From the NCBI GenBank assembly GCA_016929525.1, contig JAFGIP010000114.1, positions 62,001 through 126,000 of the forward strand: DNA of 64,000 nt, given 5' to 3'. This document shows, one piece after another, positions 20,726 through 32,086 of this stretch; position 1 is the first letter of the stretch, and every line of letters begins with the position of its first letter. The notes below the pieces were generated by a model, which saw only the letters and a program-made list of their open reading frames with translations, had not been told where the DNA came from and did no database searches. The position numbers were made by a program, and so were the translations under genes. The DNA comes from Bacteroidales bacterium (GTDB lineage Bacteria; Bacteroidota; Bacteroidia; Bacteroidales; UBA10428).

Positions 20726-22834
20726 ATGAGTTTTAGCCTTAATAATACAAGGAACATTGGCATCATGGCCCACATCGATGCCGGTAAAACTACCACTACC
20801 GAGAGGATACTCTTCTATGCCGGTATTACTCACCGTATAGGAGAAGTACACGATGGGGCGGCAACTATGGATTGGATGGTGCAGGAACAGGAGCGGGGTA
20901 TAACAATTACATCAGCAGCTACTACCTGCTTCTGGAATTACAATAATCAGGAATATAAGATTAATATTATTGACACTCCGGGTCATGTTGATTTCACTGT
21001 TGAGGTAGAACGTTCATTACGCGTTTTAGATGGCGCAATTGCAGTTTTTTGTGCGGTAGGTGGAGTAGAACCACAGTCGGAAACTGTTTGGAGACAGGCT
21101 GATAAGTATAATGTTCCGCGGTTAGCCTTCATAAATAAAATGGATAGGGTTGGTGCCGACTTTTTCGGAGTTGTTAACCAGATAAAAGAAAAGCTTGGGG
21201 CTAATCCTGTTCCAATGCAGATACCTATAGGATCGGAAGACAATTTCAAAGGTATAGTTGACCTGATTGAACGTAGGGCCATTGTCTGGAAAGAAGACGA
21301 AACAATGGGTATGAAGTATGAATATGTCGATATTCCGGAGGATTTAGTAGATACTGTCGAAGAATGGCGCGAGAAACTCATAGAAGCAGTTTGTGAAACC
21401 GATGATGAGATATTGGAAAGGTTTTTTGAAGACAGGGTATCTATTACAGTAGAAGAATTTATGGATGTAACGCGTAAGGCAGTTATTAACAGAACAATTG
21501 TACCTGTTTTATGTGGTTCGGCATTCAAGAATAAAGGAGTTCAGCGTTTACTCGATGCTGTAACTGCACTCCTTCCAAGTCCACTCGATATTGGAGCCGT
21601 TAGTGGGATAAATCCTAAAAATGAAGATGTTGTTTTGCGTGAACCTGATCCTAAACAACCACTTTCAGCACTCGCATTTAAGATTGCTACAGATCCGTTT
21701 GTAGGTCGTTTGGTATTTATACGGGTTTATTCCGGAACTCTGCATGCAGGTGATACCGTTTTTAACCCCCGTACAGGAAAGAAAGAAAGAATCAATCGTC
21801 TGTATCAGATGCATGCCAATAAACAGAATCCTAAAGATCTAATAGAAGCTGGTGATATTTGTGCTGGTGTTGGCTTCAAAGACCTTATTACAGGTGATAC
21901 ACTTTGCGATATAAAACAGCAGATTTCATTAGAGTCGATGACTTTTCCTGAACCTGTAATCGGTGTAGCCATTGAACCTAAAACTCAGGCAGACATCGAT
22001 AGATTAAGTATTGCTTTAAACAAATTAGCCGAAGAAGATCCTACATTTAAGGTTGCTGTTGACGATGATTCAGGTCAGACGGTTATCTCCGGAATGGGTG
22101 AACTACATATTGAAATACTAATTGATCGCCTGAAAAGGGAATTTAAGGTAGACTGTAATGTAGGTACACCACAGGTTGCATATAAGGAGGCCATTACTGC
22201 ACAGGTTGAACACAGAGAAGTATTTAAGAAACAAACCGGCGGCAGAGGTAAATTTGCTGATATTCGGGTGTTATTTTCACCCAATGATAATGGTGAATCC
22301 GGATTGCAATTTATCGATGAGATAAAAGGTGGAAACATTCCACGTGAATATATACCATCAATTGAGAAAGGATTTAAAGAAGCAATGCGAAATGGAGTAC
22401 TGGCAGGATTTCCGCTTGACAGTCTGAAGGTTGTTTTAAAGGACGGATCATACCATTCTGTAGACTCTGATTCACTTTCATTTGAGATATGTGCTAAACA
22501 GGCCTTCAAGAACGGATTGAGGAAAGTTAAGTCAGTTTTACTCGAACCTATTATGTCAGCCGAAGTGGTTACCCCGGAAGAATATATGGGTGATGTCATT
22601 GCTGACTTTAACAGAAGACGTGGTCAGGTTGAAGGTATGGAAACAAAAGCGGGTGCCAGGGTAATAAAAGCAAAAGTACCGCTTGCAGAAAAATTCGGAT
22701 ATGTTACTGTATTAAGAACTTTAACTTCCGGAAGGGCAACTTCAAGTATGGAATTTTCTCATTACGAGCAGATTCCTGATAACATAGCAACAGAAATTAT
22801 TGAAAAAATAAAAGGATCAAAAGCCGCAGTATAA
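20726..22834 (+). CDS. fusA: Elongation factor G
   Basis: [46 protein letters not shown], 702 aa. Confidence 0.98.
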   Translation: MSFSLNNTRNIGIMAHIDAGKTTTTERILFYAGITHRIGEVHDGAATMDWMVQEQERGITITSAATTCFWNYNNQEYKINIIDTPGHVDFTVEVERSLRVLDGAIAVFCAVGGVEPQSETVWRQADKYNVPRLAFINKMDRVGADFFGVVNQIKEKLGANPVPMQIPIGSEDNFKGIVDLIERRAIVWKEDETMGMKYEYVDIPEDLVDTVEEWREKLIEAVCETDDEILERFFEDRVSITVEEFMDVTRKAVINRTIVPVLCGSAFKNKGVQRLLDAVTALLPSPLDIGAVSGINPKNEDVVLREPDPKQPLSALAFKIATDPFVGRLVFIRVYSGTLHAGDTVFNPRTGKKERINRLYQMHANKQNPKDLIEAGDICAGVGFKDLITGDTLCDIKQQISLESMTFPEPVIGVAIEPKTQADIDRLSIALNKLAEEDPTFKVAVDDDSGQTVISGMGELHIEILIDRLKREFKVDCNVGTPQVAYKEAITAQVEHREVFKKQTGGRGKFADIRVLFSPNDNGESGLQFIDEIKGGNIPREYIPSIEKGFKEAMRNGVLAGFPLDSLKVVLKDGSYHSVDSDSLSFEICAKQAFKNGLRKVKSVLLEPIMSAEVVTPEEYMGDVIADFNRRRGQVEGMETKAGARVIKAKVPLAEKFGYVTVLRTLTSGRATSSMEFSHYEQIPDNIATEIIEKIKGSKAAV

Positions 22835-22850
22835 TTTATAGTGTACTATA

Positions 22851-23156
22851 ATGAGTCAGAAAATTAGAATAAAACTCAAAAGTTACGATCATAACCTGGT
22901 AGACAAGTCGGCCGAGAAGATCGTAAAAACAGTAAAATCTACGGGTGCAGTTGTAAGCGGGCCAATTCCGCTGCCTACGCATAAGCGTGTATTTACAGTT
23001 TTGCGTTCACCCTTTGTAAATAAAAAATCAAGAGAACAATTTCAGCTCTCATCATTTAAAAGATTGATGGATATATACAGTTCCACACCAAAAACAATCG
23101 ACGCGCTCATGAAACTTGAGCTGCCAAGTGGTGTTGAAGTTGAAATTAAAGTTTAA
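22851..23156 (+). CDS. rpsJ: 30S ribosomal protein S10
   Basis: [21 protein letters not shown]...[27 protein letters not shown]. Confidence 0.98.
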   Translation: MSQKIRIKLKSYDHNLVDKSAEKIVKTVKSTGAVVSGPIPLPTHKRVFTVLRSPFVNKKSREQFQLSSFKRLMDIYSSTPKTIDALMKLELPSGVEVEIKV

Positions 23157-23175
23157 TTGCTTAAAAATTAAAGCG

Positions 23176-23793
23176 ATGCCAGGATTAATTGGAAAAAAGG
23201 TTGGAATGACTTCCGTATTTGATGAGAACGGAAACAATATACCATGTACTGTACTGGAAGTAGGACCTTGCACTGTGACACAGATCAAAACAGTAGAAAC
23301 TGATGGTTACAATGCAGTTCAGCTGGCCTTCGATGAAAAATCGGAAAAAAATTCAACCAAGGCTATGATTGGACATTTTAAAAAGGCGAATACAACACCA
23401 AAAAGGAAAGTAATTGAGCTTAAAGGTTTTGTTAAACACTGGAAGCCGGGAGATATTATAACAGTTGATTACTTTCACGACGATGTCTGGCTTGATGTTA
23501 AAGCAGAAACTAAAGGAAAAGGATTCCAGGGTGTTGTCAAACGCTATGGTTTTAGAGGTGTTAACGATGCAACACACGGGCAGCATAATAGAAACAGAGC
23601 ACCGGGATCACTGGGAGCTTCTTCTTACCCCTCAAGAGTATTCAAAGGGATGAGGATGGCTGGCCGTACTGGTGGTAAAAATATAAAAACACTTAACCTG
23701 AGGGTTGTAAAGATAATCCCGGAACAAAACATATTAATGCTGAAAGGCTCAGTGCCTGGTTCAAAAGGATCGTACGTAATAATTGAGAAATAA
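23176..23793 (+). CDS. rplC: 50S ribosomal protein L3
   Basis: [23 protein letters not shown] at 23176 (ORF track extends to an upstream ATG overlapping rpsJ). Confidence 0.97.
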   Translation: MPGLIGKKVGMTSVFDENGNNIPCTVLEVGPCTVTQIKTVETDGYNAVQLAFDEKSEKNSTKAMIGHFKKANTTPKRKVIELKGFVKHWKPGDIITVDYFHDDVWLDVKAETKGKGFQGVVKRYGFRGVNDATHGQHNRNRAPGSLGASSYPSRVFKGMRMAGRTGGKNIKTLNLRVVKIIPEQNILMLKGSVPGSKGSYVIIEK

Positions 23794-24416
23794 TGGAGCT
23801 AGCTGTATTAAATACTGCCGGAAAAGAAACCGGGAAAAAGGTAATACTGAAAAAAGAGATCTTTGGGATTGAACCAAACGATCATGCGATCTACCTCGAT
23901 GTTAAACAATTCCTTGCCAATAAACGTCAGGGAACACATAAGGCTAAAGAAAGAGCCGAAATTACTGGTAGTACAAGAAAAATAAAAAGACAAAAAGGTA
24001 CAGGAACAGCACGTGCAGGTAGTATTAAGTCGCCTATTTTCAGAGGTGGTGGAAGAATATTTGGTCCAAGGCCAAGAAATTATGGCTTTAAACTAAATAA
24101 AAAGGTCAAACAGCTTGCACGTAAATCTGCACTCACTTATAAAGCTAAGTCAAAAGCTATTTATGTAGTTGAAGACTTTAGTTTTGAAGCTCCAAAAACG
24201 AAAGAATATAAAAGCCTGTTAAACAACCTTAACATTAACAATAAAAAATCACTTGTTGTTATTGCCGAACCCAATAAGAATATATATTTGTCGTCCCGTA
24301 ATTTACAGGAGTCAAAGGTTTTATCAGTTACAGAGCTAAATACTTACGAAATAATGAATGCTTCAAATGTGGTTTTTGTTGAGAGTTCTCTTAAAAATTT
24401 ACAGGAACAAGCATAA
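23793..24416 (+). CDS. rplD: 50S ribosomal protein L4
   Basis: [31 protein letters not shown]. Confidence 0.97.
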   Translation: MELAVLNTAGKETGKKVILKKEIFGIEPNDHAIYLDVKQFLANKRQGTHKAKERAEITGSTRKIKRQKGTGTARAGSIKSPIFRGGGRIFGPRPRNYGFKLNKKVKQLARKSALTYKAKSKAIYVVEDFSFEAPKTKEYKSLLNNLNINNKKSLVVIAEPNKNIYLSSRNLQESKVLSVTELNTYEIMNASNVVFVESSLKNLQEQA

Positions 24417-24431
24417 AAATATACTGATACA

Positions 24432-24722
24432 ATGGATATTTTGTTGAAACCAATAGTAACAGAAAAAATGACTGAGCAGGGTGAAAGACTCGGCAGGTTT
24501 GGATTCGTTGTTGATAAAAAAGCAAACAAAATTCAGATCAAGAATGCAGTCGAAGAAATGTATGGTGTAAATGTAGTATCGGTAAATACTATGGTTTACC
24601 CAGGTAAAAATAAATCGCGCTATACACGTACCGGAATCATTAAAGGTCGTACAAAAACTATTAAAAAAGCGATAGTAACATTAGCAGAAGGCGATACAAT
24701 TGATTTTTATAGCAATATCTAA
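24432..24722 (+). CDS. rplW: 50S ribosomal protein L23
   Basis: [14 protein letters not shown]...[30 protein letters not shown]. Confidence 0.96.
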   Translation: MDILLKPIVTEKMTEQGERLGRFGFVVDKKANKIQIKNAVEEMYGVNVVSVNTMVYPGKNKSRYTRTGIIKGRTKTIKKAIVTLAEGDTIDFYSNI

Positions 24723-24727
24723 TCAAG

Positions 24728-25558
24728 ATGGCAGTTAGAAAACTAAAACCTGTAACACCAGGTCAGAGACATAAGATAACAAATACCTTTGAGGAGATCA
24801 CAAAATCTACTCCGGAGAAGTCGTTGTTAAGGCCACTTAAAAAATCAGGTGGCAGGAACAATACGGGAAAAATGACCATGCGCTATATTGGTGGCGGACA
24901 TAAAAGAAGATATCGTGTAATAGACTTCCTTAGAGATAAAGATGGTGTGGGTGCTGCAGTTCAGTCAATCGAATACGATCCGAACCGTACAGCAAGGATT
25001 GCTCTTTTAAAGTATGAAGATGGTGAAAAAAGATATATAATTGCACCCAGCGGATTGAAAGTTGGGCAGACCATTCGTTCGGGTCAGGGAATTGCTCCCG
25101 AAGTTGGTAATGCACTTACATTGGGTGAAATACCATTAGGTACTCTTATTCATAATATCGAGCTTCGCCCTGGTCAGGGAGGTGTATTGGCACGCAGCGC
25201 AGGATCGTACGCTCAGCTCACTTCACGCGATGGGAAATATGCGATCATTAAATTACCATCAGGGGAATCGAGAATGATTCTTACTACTTGCAGAGCTACC
25301 GTAGGCACTGTTTCAAACTCCGATCATCAGATTGAAAAATCAGGAAAAGCAGGACGTAACCGCTGGAAAGGACGCAGACCAAGAGTTCGTGGTGTTGCAA
25401 TGAACCCTGTCGATCATCCGATGGGTGGTGGCGAAGGAAGAGCTTCTGGTGGTCATCCCAGGTCAAGAAATGGGAAACCTGCAAAAGGTTATAAGACACG
25501 TTCTAAAAAGAACGTATCTGACAAATATATAATTGAAAGAAGAAAAACTAAAAAATAA
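24728..25558 (+). CDS. rplB: 50S ribosomal protein L2
   Basis: [22 protein letters not shown]...[18 protein letters not shown]. Confidence 0.98.
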   Translation: MAVRKLKPVTPGQRHKITNTFEEITKSTPEKSLLRPLKKSGGRNNTGKMTMRYIGGGHKRRYRVIDFLRDKDGVGAAVQSIEYDPNRTARIALLKYEDGEKRYIIAPSGLKVGQTIRSGQGIAPEVGNALTLGEIPLGTLIHNIELRPGQGGVLARSAGSYAQLTSRDGKYAIIKLPSGESRMILTTCRATVGTVSNSDHQIEKSGKAGRNRWKGRRPRVRGVAMNPVDHPMGGGEGRASGGHPRSRNGKPAKGYKTRSKKNVSDKYIIERRKTKK

Positions 25559-25566
25559 TTATTGAA

Positions 25567-25833
25567 ATGAGTCGCTCGCTAAAAAAAGGCCCTTTTATTG
25601 ACTATAAGCTTGAGAAGAGAGTAAATGAAATGAATCAGGGCAAAAAAAAGCAAGTCATTAAAACATGGTCACGCCGCTCAATGATATCACCTGATTTTGT
25701 AGGTCATACTATTGCAGTTCATAATGGGAACAAGTTTATTCCTGTTTATATTACAGAAAATATGGTAGGTCATAAACTGGGTGAATTTGCACCAACACGA
25801 ATCTTTAGAGGGCACGGAGGGAAACAGAAATAA
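25567..25833 (+). CDS. rpsS: 30S ribosomal protein S19
   Basis: [15 protein letters not shown]...[21 protein letters not shown]. Confidence 0.98.
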   Translation: MSRSLKKGPFIDYKLEKRVNEMNQGKKKQVIKTWSRRSMISPDFVGHTIAVHNGNKFIPVYITENMVGHKLGEFAPTRIFRGHGGKQK

Positions 25834-25867
25834 TTAATTATAAGCTAAAAGGTTAAAGAATTTTAAC

Positions 25868-26317
25868 ATGGGAGCAAGAAAAAGAAATAGAGCCGAACAA
25901 CTCAAAGAGCAAAAGAAAAATACATATAGTGCAGTGCTGAGGAACTGTCCAACATCGCCTCGTAAAATGCGACTTGTTGCCGATATGATCCGTGGTGTGG
26001 AAGTAAACCGTGCACTCGATATGTTAAAATATAATCCGAAAGAAGCATCGCAAAGGTTAGAGAAGCTTGTTCTTTCGGCAATTGCCAACTGGCAGAATAA
26101 AAACGAAAGTGTCCGCCTCGAAGACAGTAATCTTATAATTAATGAGATTTATGTGGATCAGTCGAGAACCCTAAAGAGAATACAACCTGCTCCTCAGGGG
26201 AGGGCTTACAGAATTCGTAAAAGATCGAATCATGTTACCGTGGTTCTGGCAAATGCAAATGAACAGGTACAGGAAGAGGTTGTAGAAAAAAAAGCAAAAG
26301 ATACTCAAACAAAATAA
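25868..26317 (+). CDS. rplV: 50S ribosomal protein L22
   Basis: [20 protein letters not shown]...[24 protein letters not shown]. Confidence 0.97.
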   Translation: MGARKRNRAEQLKEQKKNTYSAVLRNCPTSPRKMRLVADMIRGVEVNRALDMLKYNPKEASQRLEKLVLSAIANWQNKNESVRLEDSNLIINEIYVDQSRTLKRIQPAPQGRAYRIRKRSNHVTVVLANANEQVQEEVVEKKAKDTQTK

Positions 26318-26321
26318 TTGA

Positions 26322-27026
26322 ATGGGACAAAAAGTAAATCCAATAAGCAACAGGTTAGGAATTATTAAAGGTTGGGATTCTAACTGGTTTGGTGGTAAAA
26401 ATTATGCAGATAAGATAGTTGAAGATGAAAAAATCCGCAACTATTTGAATGCAAGATTGGCAAAAGCCAGTATTTCAAAAATTATCATCGAACGAACCCT
26501 TAAGCTTATAACTGTAACTGTTAATACTGCTCGTCCGGGGATTATTATAGGTAAAGGTGGTCAGGAAGTTGACAAGCTGAAGGAAGAATTGAAGAAAATT
26601 ACCAGCAAGGAGGTTCAGATTAACATTTTCGAAGTAAAACGTCCTGAACTAGATGCGACTATTGTTGCTAATAATATTGCACGACAAGTCGAGGGAAGAA
26701 TTTCATACCGCCGTGCGATTAAAATGGCAATTGCTTCTACTCTGCGTATGGGTGCTGAGGGAATAAAGGTGTTAATATCCGGACGTCTGGGAGGTGCCGA
26801 AATGGCCCGTTCCGAGATGTATAAAGAAGGAAGAACACCATTACATACATTGCGTGCTGATATAGATTATGCAGTAACTGAAGCACATACAAAGGTCGGT
26901 GTAATAGGGATAAAAGTTTGGATTTGCAAAGGTGAGATCTATGGCAAAAGAGATCTTTCTCCAAACATTGGAGCAACAAAGAGTTCAGGAAAACCGAAAG
27001 GTAATTTTAAGAAAAGAAGAAAATAA
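26322..27026 (+). CDS. rpsC: 30S ribosomal protein S3
   Basis: [23 protein letters not shown]...[16 protein letters not shown] motif. Confidence 0.98.
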   Translation: MGQKVNPISNRLGIIKGWDSNWFGGKNYADKIVEDEKIRNYLNARLAKASISKIIIERTLKLITVTVNTARPGIIIGKGGQEVDKLKEELKKITSKEVQINIFEVKRPELDATIVANNIARQVEGRISYRRAIKMAIASTLRMGAEGIKVLISGRLGGAEMARSEMYKEGRTPLHTLRADIDYAVTEAHTKVGVIGIKVWICKGEIYGKRDLSPNIGATKSSGKPKGNFKKRRK

Positions 27027-27061
27027 GATGACATTTATTCTACTAAGATAAATTGTAAGAG

Positions 27062-27484
27062 ATGTTACAACCAAAAAAGACAAAATACAGGAGAAGACAA
27101 AAGGGTCGCATGAAGGGAAATGCACAGAGAGGCAACCAATTAGCCTTCGGATCATTTGGCATTAAAGCATTACAAAGTGCCTGGATAACAGGCCGCCAGA
27201 TTGAAGCAGCCAGACAGGCAGTAACCAGGCATATGAAAAGGGAAGGACAAATATGGATAAGGGTTTTCCCTGATAAACCCATTACGAAAAAACCGGCAGA
27301 AGTTCGTATGGGTAAGGGTAAAGGGGCACCCGAAGGATTTGTTGTTCCTGTAACCCCAGGCAGAATTATCATTGAAGCTGAAGGTGTACCATTTGAAGTA
27401 GCTAAAGAAGCATTAAGGCTTGGTGCACAGAAACTTCCGATAACAACTAAAATGGTTGTACGACGCGATTATGTTCAAAATTAA
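27062..27484 (+). CDS. rplP: 50S ribosomal protein L16
   Basis: [24 protein letters not shown]...[13 protein letters not shown]. Confidence 0.98.
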   Translation: MLQPKKTKYRRRQKGRMKGNAQRGNQLAFGSFGIKALQSAWITGRQIEAARQAVTRHMKREGQIWIRVFPDKPITKKPAEVRMGKGKGAPEGFVVPVTPGRIIIEAEGVPFEVAKEALRLGAQKLPITTKMVVRRDYVQN

Positions 27485-27500
27485 CTAAGAACGAATTAAG

Positions 27501-27707
27501 ATGAAGGCATCAGAAATTAGAGAGCTTACAGTAAAGGAGCTGGAAGAAAGAATAGACACAGAAAAAACGCAATTGGCAAAGCTGAAGCTTAACCACGCAA
27601 TTTCTCCACTCGACAATCCGCTGAAAATGAAAGCAGCTCGAAGAAATATTGCCAGGTTAATGACCATTTTGCGTCAAAAACAAATGAATGAAACAAGTAA
27701 TGATTAA
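27501..27707 (+). CDS. rpmC: 50S ribosomal protein L29
   Basis: MKASEIRELTVKELEERI...ARRNIARLMTILRQKQ. Confidence 0.95.
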   Translation: MKASEIRELTVKELEERIDTEKTQLAKLKLNHAISPLDNPLKMKAARRNIARLMTILRQKQMNETSND

Positions 27708-27715
27708 GATAACAA

Positions 27716-27973
27716 ATGGAATCCAGGAATCTTAGAAAAGAGCGTACAGGTGTAGTCGTCAGCAACAAAATGGATAAATCCATTGTAATTGCCGTCAAAA
27801 GAAAGGTTAAACATCCAATCTATGGTAAGTTTGTCAACAAAACAACCAAGCTGATGGCACAGGACGATAAGAACGAGTGCAATATTGGCGATGTGGTCAA
27901 AGTAATGGAAACTCGTCCTCTCAGTAAAAATAAATGTTGGAGATTGGTTGAAATTATTGAAAGAGCTAAATAG
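27716..27973 (+). CDS. rpsQ: 30S ribosomal protein S17
   Basis: [37 protein letters not shown]. Confidence 0.97.
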   Translation: MESRNLRKERTGVVVSNKMDKSIVIAVKRKVKHPIYGKFVNKTTKLMAQDDKNECNIGDVVKVMETRPLSKNKCWRLVEIIERAK

Positions 27974-27975
27974 TC

Positions 27976-28341
27976 ATGATACAACAAGAAACAAGAATGG
28001 CAGTTGCCGATAACAGTGGAGCAAAAGAAGTTCTTTGCATAAAAGTACTCGGTGGTACGCGTAAGAAGTATGCTTCAGTTGGTGATAAAATAGTAGTAAC
28101 GGTAAAAAGTGCTATTCCTTCAGGAGAAATCAAGAAGGGAACTGTTAGCAAAGCAGTTGTTGTTCGTACTAAAAAGGAAGTACGCCGCAGCGACGGTTCT
28201 TACATCCGCTTTGACGATAATGCTGTTGTGCTGCTAAATAATGCCGACGAAATTAGAGGCACTCGAATTTTTGGGCCTGTTGCACGTGAGCTTCGCGACA
28301 GATACATGAAAATAGTTTCACTTGCACCTGAAGTTTTATAA
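27976..28341 (+). CDS. rplN: 50S ribosomal protein L14
   Basis: [27 protein letters not shown]. Confidence 0.98.
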   Translation: MIQQETRMAVADNSGAKEVLCIKVLGGTRKKYASVGDKIVVTVKSAIPSGEIKKGTVSKAVVVRTKKEVRRSDGSYIRFDDNAVVLLNNADEIRGTRIFGPVARELRDRYMKIVSLAPEVL

Positions 28342-28359
28342 TATAAAAGTACTGATCTG

Positions 28360-28683
28360 ATGCAAAAGAAAATACATATTAAAAAAGGTGATACGGTTTT
28401 TGTAAATGCCGGTGAATATAAAGGACAAAAGGGTAGAGTACTCGAAGTGAATCGTAAATCATACAGAGCTATTGTTGAAGGAATCAATATGATTTCGAAA
28501 CACACAAAACCCAATGCGCAGAACCCTAACGGAGGCATTATTAAAAAGGAAGCACCGGTGCATATATCTAACCTTATGCTCATTGATCCTTCGTCAGGTA
28601 GCGCAACCCGTATCGGACGAAAACTTGGTGATAAAGGGAAATTAGTAAGATATTCAAAAAAATCAGGAGAGGAGATTAAGTAA
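28360..28683 (+). CDS. rplX: 50S ribosomal protein L24
   Basis: [46 protein letters not shown]. Confidence 0.96.
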   Translation: MQKKIHIKKGDTVFVNAGEYKGQKGRVLEVNRKSYRAIVEGINMISKHTKPNAQNPNGGIIKKEAPVHISNLMLIDPSSGSATRIGRKLGDKGKLVRYSKKSGEEIK

Positions 28684-29240
28684 TGGCTTACGAACCGAAT
28701 CTTAAAAAGAAATATAGGGAGGAAATAATTCCTGCATTAACTAAGGAATATAATTATAAATCTGTAATGCAGGTTCCCCGACTGACCAAAATAATCATTA
28801 ATCAGGGTGTTGGCCAGGCTGTTGCTGATAAAAAACTTATCGATACGGCACAGGAAGAACTTACACTGATTGCTGGTCAGAAAGCCGTGCAAACTCTTTC
28901 GAAGAAAGATGTTTCAAATTTTAAACTGAGAAAGAAAATGCCTATTGGTGTGAAAGTCACTCTCAGACGTGAAAAGATGTACGAATTCCTTGAAAGATTG
29001 ATTTGTGTTGCATTGCCACGTATCAGAGATTTCAATGGTATCAATTCAAAACTCGATGGAAAAGGTAACTATACACTTGGTATAACAGAACATATCATTT
29101 TCCCCGAGATTGACATTGATAAGATCAATAAAATTCTGGGTATGGAAATTACATTTGTTACTACATCTAATACCGACGAAGAATCGTTGGCACTATTAAG
29201 AGAATTCGGTTTACCATTTAAAAATATTAAAAAGAGCTGA
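28683..29240 (+). CDS. rplE: 50S ribosomal protein L5
   Basis: [40 protein letters not shown]. Confidence 0.98.
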   Translation: MAYEPNLKKKYREEIIPALTKEYNYKSVMQVPRLTKIIINQGVGQAVADKKLIDTAQEELTLIAGQKAVQTLSKKDVSNFKLRKKMPIGVKVTLRREKMYEFLERLICVALPRIRDFNGINSKLDGKGNYTLGITEHIIFPEIDIDKINKILGMEITFVTTSNTDEESLALLREFGLPFKNIKKS

Positions 29241-29244
29241 TTGT

Positions 29245-29514
29245 ATGGCAAAGGAATCAATGAAGGCACGAGAAATAAAACGTGCAAGATTAGTTGAAAA
29301 ATATGCTGAAAAAAGGGCAAAGCTTAAAGCTGAAGGTGATTACCAGGCTTTAAGTCGATTACCAAGGAATTCAAATCCTATCCGTCAGCATAACAGATGC
29401 AAATTAACCGGAAGGCCAAAAGGTTATATGAGACAATTTGGTATCAGTAGAATAACTTTCCGCGAAATGGCATCATCAGGGCTAATTCCAGGAGTAAAAA
29501 AAGCCAGCTGGTAG
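29245..29514 (+). CDS. rpsN: 30S ribosomal protein S14 (C-minus, long form)
   Basis: [49 protein letters not shown]. Confidence 0.97.
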   Translation: MAKESMKAREIKRARLVEKYAEKRAKLKAEGDYQALSRLPRNSNPIRQHNRCKLTGRPKGYMRQFGISRITFREMASSGLIPGVKKASW

Positions 29515-29548
29515 AAATAAAGTAGATATCGATAATAAGAATTTAATT

Positions 29549-29944
29549 ATGACTGATCCAATAGCAGATTATTTAACAAGAATACGCAACGCCATTTTAG
29601 CTAAACAAAGGGTAGTTGAGATCCCGGCTTCAAATATTAAAAGAGATATTACCCGAATATTATTTGATAAAGGATATATTCTTAATTATAAATTTGAGGA
29701 TAAAGGTCCGCAGGGTAATATTAAAATTGCTCTGAAGTACCACCCGGAAACCAGGGATCCGGCAATAAGAAAAATTGAAAGAATAAGTAAACCGGGTCTA
29801 AGAAAATATACAGGGAAAGATAATTTACCTCGTGTATTAAATGGTCTCGGAATAGCTATATTATCAACATCGCAAGGTGTTATGACCGATAAGGAAGCTC
29901 ACCAAAAGAATATTGGGGGCGAAGTTTTGTGTTACTTTTACTAA
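29549..29944 (+). CDS. rpsH: 30S ribosomal protein S8
   Basis: MTDPIADYLTRIRNAILAKQRVVEIPAS...ILSTSQGVMTDKEA. Confidence 0.98.
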   Translation: MTDPIADYLTRIRNAILAKQRVVEIPASNIKRDITRILFDKGYILNYKFEDKGPQGNIKIALKYHPETRDPAIRKIERISKPGLRKYTGKDNLPRVLNGLGIAILSTSQGVMTDKEAHQKNIGGEVLCYFY

Positions 29945-29959
29945 ACAGGGAGATAGAAA

Positions 29960-30514
29960 ATGTCACGAATAGGAAAATTACCCATAAAAATAACACAGGG
30001 AGTTACGGTAGAGGTCACTCCTGATAACACTGTTACGGTAAAAGGGCCCAAAGGAGAACTCAAACAAAAGGTTGATCCTGACATTAAAATTGAGGTCAGT
30101 GAAGGTATTGTTGAAGTAAAAAGACCAACCGAACAGAAAAGACACAAAGCTCTGCACGGGCTATATCGTTCCCTGATAAGTAATATGGTTGAAGGTGTAT
30201 CAAAAGGATATACCATTGAACAGGAATTCGTCGGAGTAGGTTATAAAGCAGAGGCAAAAGGCCAGATTCTTGAGATGAGTTTAGGATATTCGCATGATAT
30301 TCATTTTAGACTTCCTAAAGAAATTAAGGTAGAAGCTAAAACTGAAAGAAGAAGTAATCCTATTATTACTTTATCAAGTATTGATAAACAACTGCTTGGT
30401 CAGGTTGCGGCAAAAATAAGATCATTACGTCCGCCCGAACCTTACAAAGGAAAAGGTATTAAGTTTGTTGGTGAGCATCTTCGTAAGAAAGCAGGTAAAT
30501 CTGCAAGTGTTTAA
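29960..30514 (+). CDS. rplF: 50S ribosomal protein L6
   Basis: MSRIGKLPIKITQGVTVEV...RPPEPYKGKGIKFVGEHLRKKAGKSA. Confidence 0.98.
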   Translation: MSRIGKLPIKITQGVTVEVTPDNTVTVKGPKGELKQKVDPDIKIEVSEGIVEVKRPTEQKRHKALHGLYRSLISNMVEGVSKGYTIEQEFVGVGYKAEAKGQILEMSLGYSHDIHFRLPKEIKVEAKTERRSNPIITLSSIDKQLLGQVAAKIRSLRPPEPYKGKGIKFVGEHLRKKAGKSASV

Positions 30515-30534
30515 TTGAATAACAATTATTGACA

Positions 30535-30894
30535 ATGGCTTTAACTAAACAAGATCGCAGGATCAGAATTAAATATAGAATACGAAAAAGAATAAGTGGT
30601 AGTGCTGAAAAGCCACGCTTAACAGTATTCCGCAGCAATAAGCAGATATATGTTCAGCTTGTTGATGATAAAGAAGGAAAAACATTGGTTTCTGTTTCAT
30701 CGCTTGAAAAGGAAATTGACGCAAAGCCTGGAATTAATAAAACAGAACAGGCCAAACTGGTCGGCAAAATGGCAGCTGAAAAATCAAAAGCAGCAGGTAT
30801 TGATCAGGTGGTATTCGACAGGAATGGATATTTATATCATGGCAGAATTAAAGCACTTGCTGATGCTGCCAGAGAAGCAGGATTAAAATTCTAA
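30535..30894 (+). CDS. rplR: 50S ribosomal protein L18
   Basis: [38 protein letters not shown] at 30535 preferred to TTG at 30529. Confidence 0.97.
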   Translation: MALTKQDRRIRIKYRIRKRISGSAEKPRLTVFRSNKQIYVQLVDDKEGKTLVSVSSLEKEIDAKPGINKTEQAKLVGKMAAEKSKAAGIDQVVFDRNGYLYHGRIKALADAAREAGLKF

Positions 30895-30901
30895 AAGCAA
30901 T

Positions 30902-31417
30902 ATGGCTACAACTATCAGGAAAGTAAAAACAACAGATCTGGAGTTAAAAGACAGATTAGTAAGTATTCAAAGAGTAACAAAGGTAACTAAAGGAGGTAGA
31001 ACTTTTAGTTTCTCAGCCATTGTTGTGGTTGGGAACGAAGATGGAATAGTTGGTTATGGACTGGGTAAAGCCAGTGAAGTAACAACGGCCATTGCTAAAG
31101 GAGTTGAAGACGCTAAAAAGAACCTTTTAAAAGTACCTGTTTATAAAGGGACAATACCTCACGAACAGATTGCAAAATATGGTGGTGCTACTGTATTCAT
31201 CAAGCCGGCATCAAGTGGTACAGGTGTAAAAGCAGGAGGTGCAATGCGTGCAGTTCTCGAAAGCGTTGGTGTTACAGATGTACTTGCAAAGTCAAAAGGA
31301 TCATCAAATCCGCATAACCTGGTAAAAGCAACATTTGAAGCTCTTATCAAACTTCGGGATGCTTATACGGTGGCTCAGCACCGCGGTGTCAGTATTGAAA
31401 AGGTATTCAATGGCTAA
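30902..31417 (+). CDS. rpsE: 30S ribosomal protein S5
   Basis: [46 protein letters not shown]. Confidence 0.98.
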   Translation: MATTIRKVKTTDLELKDRLVSIQRVTKVTKGGRTFSFSAIVVVGNEDGIVGYGLGKASEVTTAIAKGVEDAKKNLLKVPVYKGTIPHEQIAKYGGATVFIKPASSGTGVKAGGAMRAVLESVGVTDVLAKSKGSSNPHNLVKATFEALIKLRDAYTVAQHRGVSIEKVFNG

Positions 31418-31435
31418 AAAGTAAAAACTTGAAAA

Positions 31436-31618
31436 ATGGCTAAGATTAAAATAACTCAAACTCGCAGTAGAATTGGAAGTACCAAGCGTCAGAAAGCAAC
31501 ATTGGATGCACTTGGGTTAAAAAAACTTCATAATCCTGTGGAACATGAAGATAGTGCTCAAATAATGGGAATGGTAAATAAAGTTAAGCACTTGGTAAAA
31601 GTTGAAGAAGTAAAATAG
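31436..31618 (+). CDS. rpmD: 50S ribosomal protein L30
   Basis: KIKITQTRSRIGSTKRQKATLDALGLKKLHNPVEHED. Confidence 0.96.
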   Translation: MAKIKITQTRSRIGSTKRQKATLDALGLKKLHNPVEHEDSAQIMGMVNKVKHLVKVEEVK

Positions 31619-31635
31619 CATAAACTACACCACAA

Positions 31636-32082
31636 ATGGAATTAAGTAACTTAAAACCTGCTAAAGGTTCTGTAAGAAAAAATAAAAGAGTAGGAAGAGG
31701 TCAGGGTTCCGGTAGAGGAGGAACTTCTACAAGAGGACATAAGGGACAAAAATCACGTTCCGGTTACTCAAGAAAGATTGGTTTTGAAGGAGGTCAGATG
31801 CCTTTACAGCGCAGAATACCAAAATATGGTTTTAAAAATATTAACCGTATCGAATATAAAGCCATCAATATTTCAACCCTACAGAAACTTGCAGAGAGTA
31901 AAAAACTTAAATCTATCGATGTTTCAACATTGATAGAAGCAGGGTTGGTTTCAAAAAATGATAAAATAAAGATTTTGGGCAATGGTGAACTTAAAACCAC
32001 TTTAACAGTAAAAGCCCATGCTTTTTCAAAATCAGCCGTCGAAGCTATTGAATCTTTGCAGGGAACTGTTGAAAAAATCTAA
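31636..32082 (+). CDS. rplO: 50S ribosomal protein L15
   Basis: KRVGRGQGSGRGGTSTRGHKGQKSRSGYSRKIGFEGGQMPLQRRIPK. Confidence 0.97.
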   Translation: MELSNLKPAKGSVRKNKRVGRGQGSGRGGTSTRGHKGQKSRSGYSRKIGFEGGQMPLQRRIPKYGFKNINRIEYKAINISTLQKLAESKKLKSIDVSTLIEAGLVSKNDKIKILGNGELKTTLTVKAHAFSKSAVEAIESLQGTVEKI

Positions 32083-32086
32083 TTGA

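Noticed and set aside
20983-22599. Long antisense ORFs opposite fusA (181 and 174 aa)
   Set aside because: Ser/Thr-rich mirror translations of a highly conserved gene, with no RBS or family signature.
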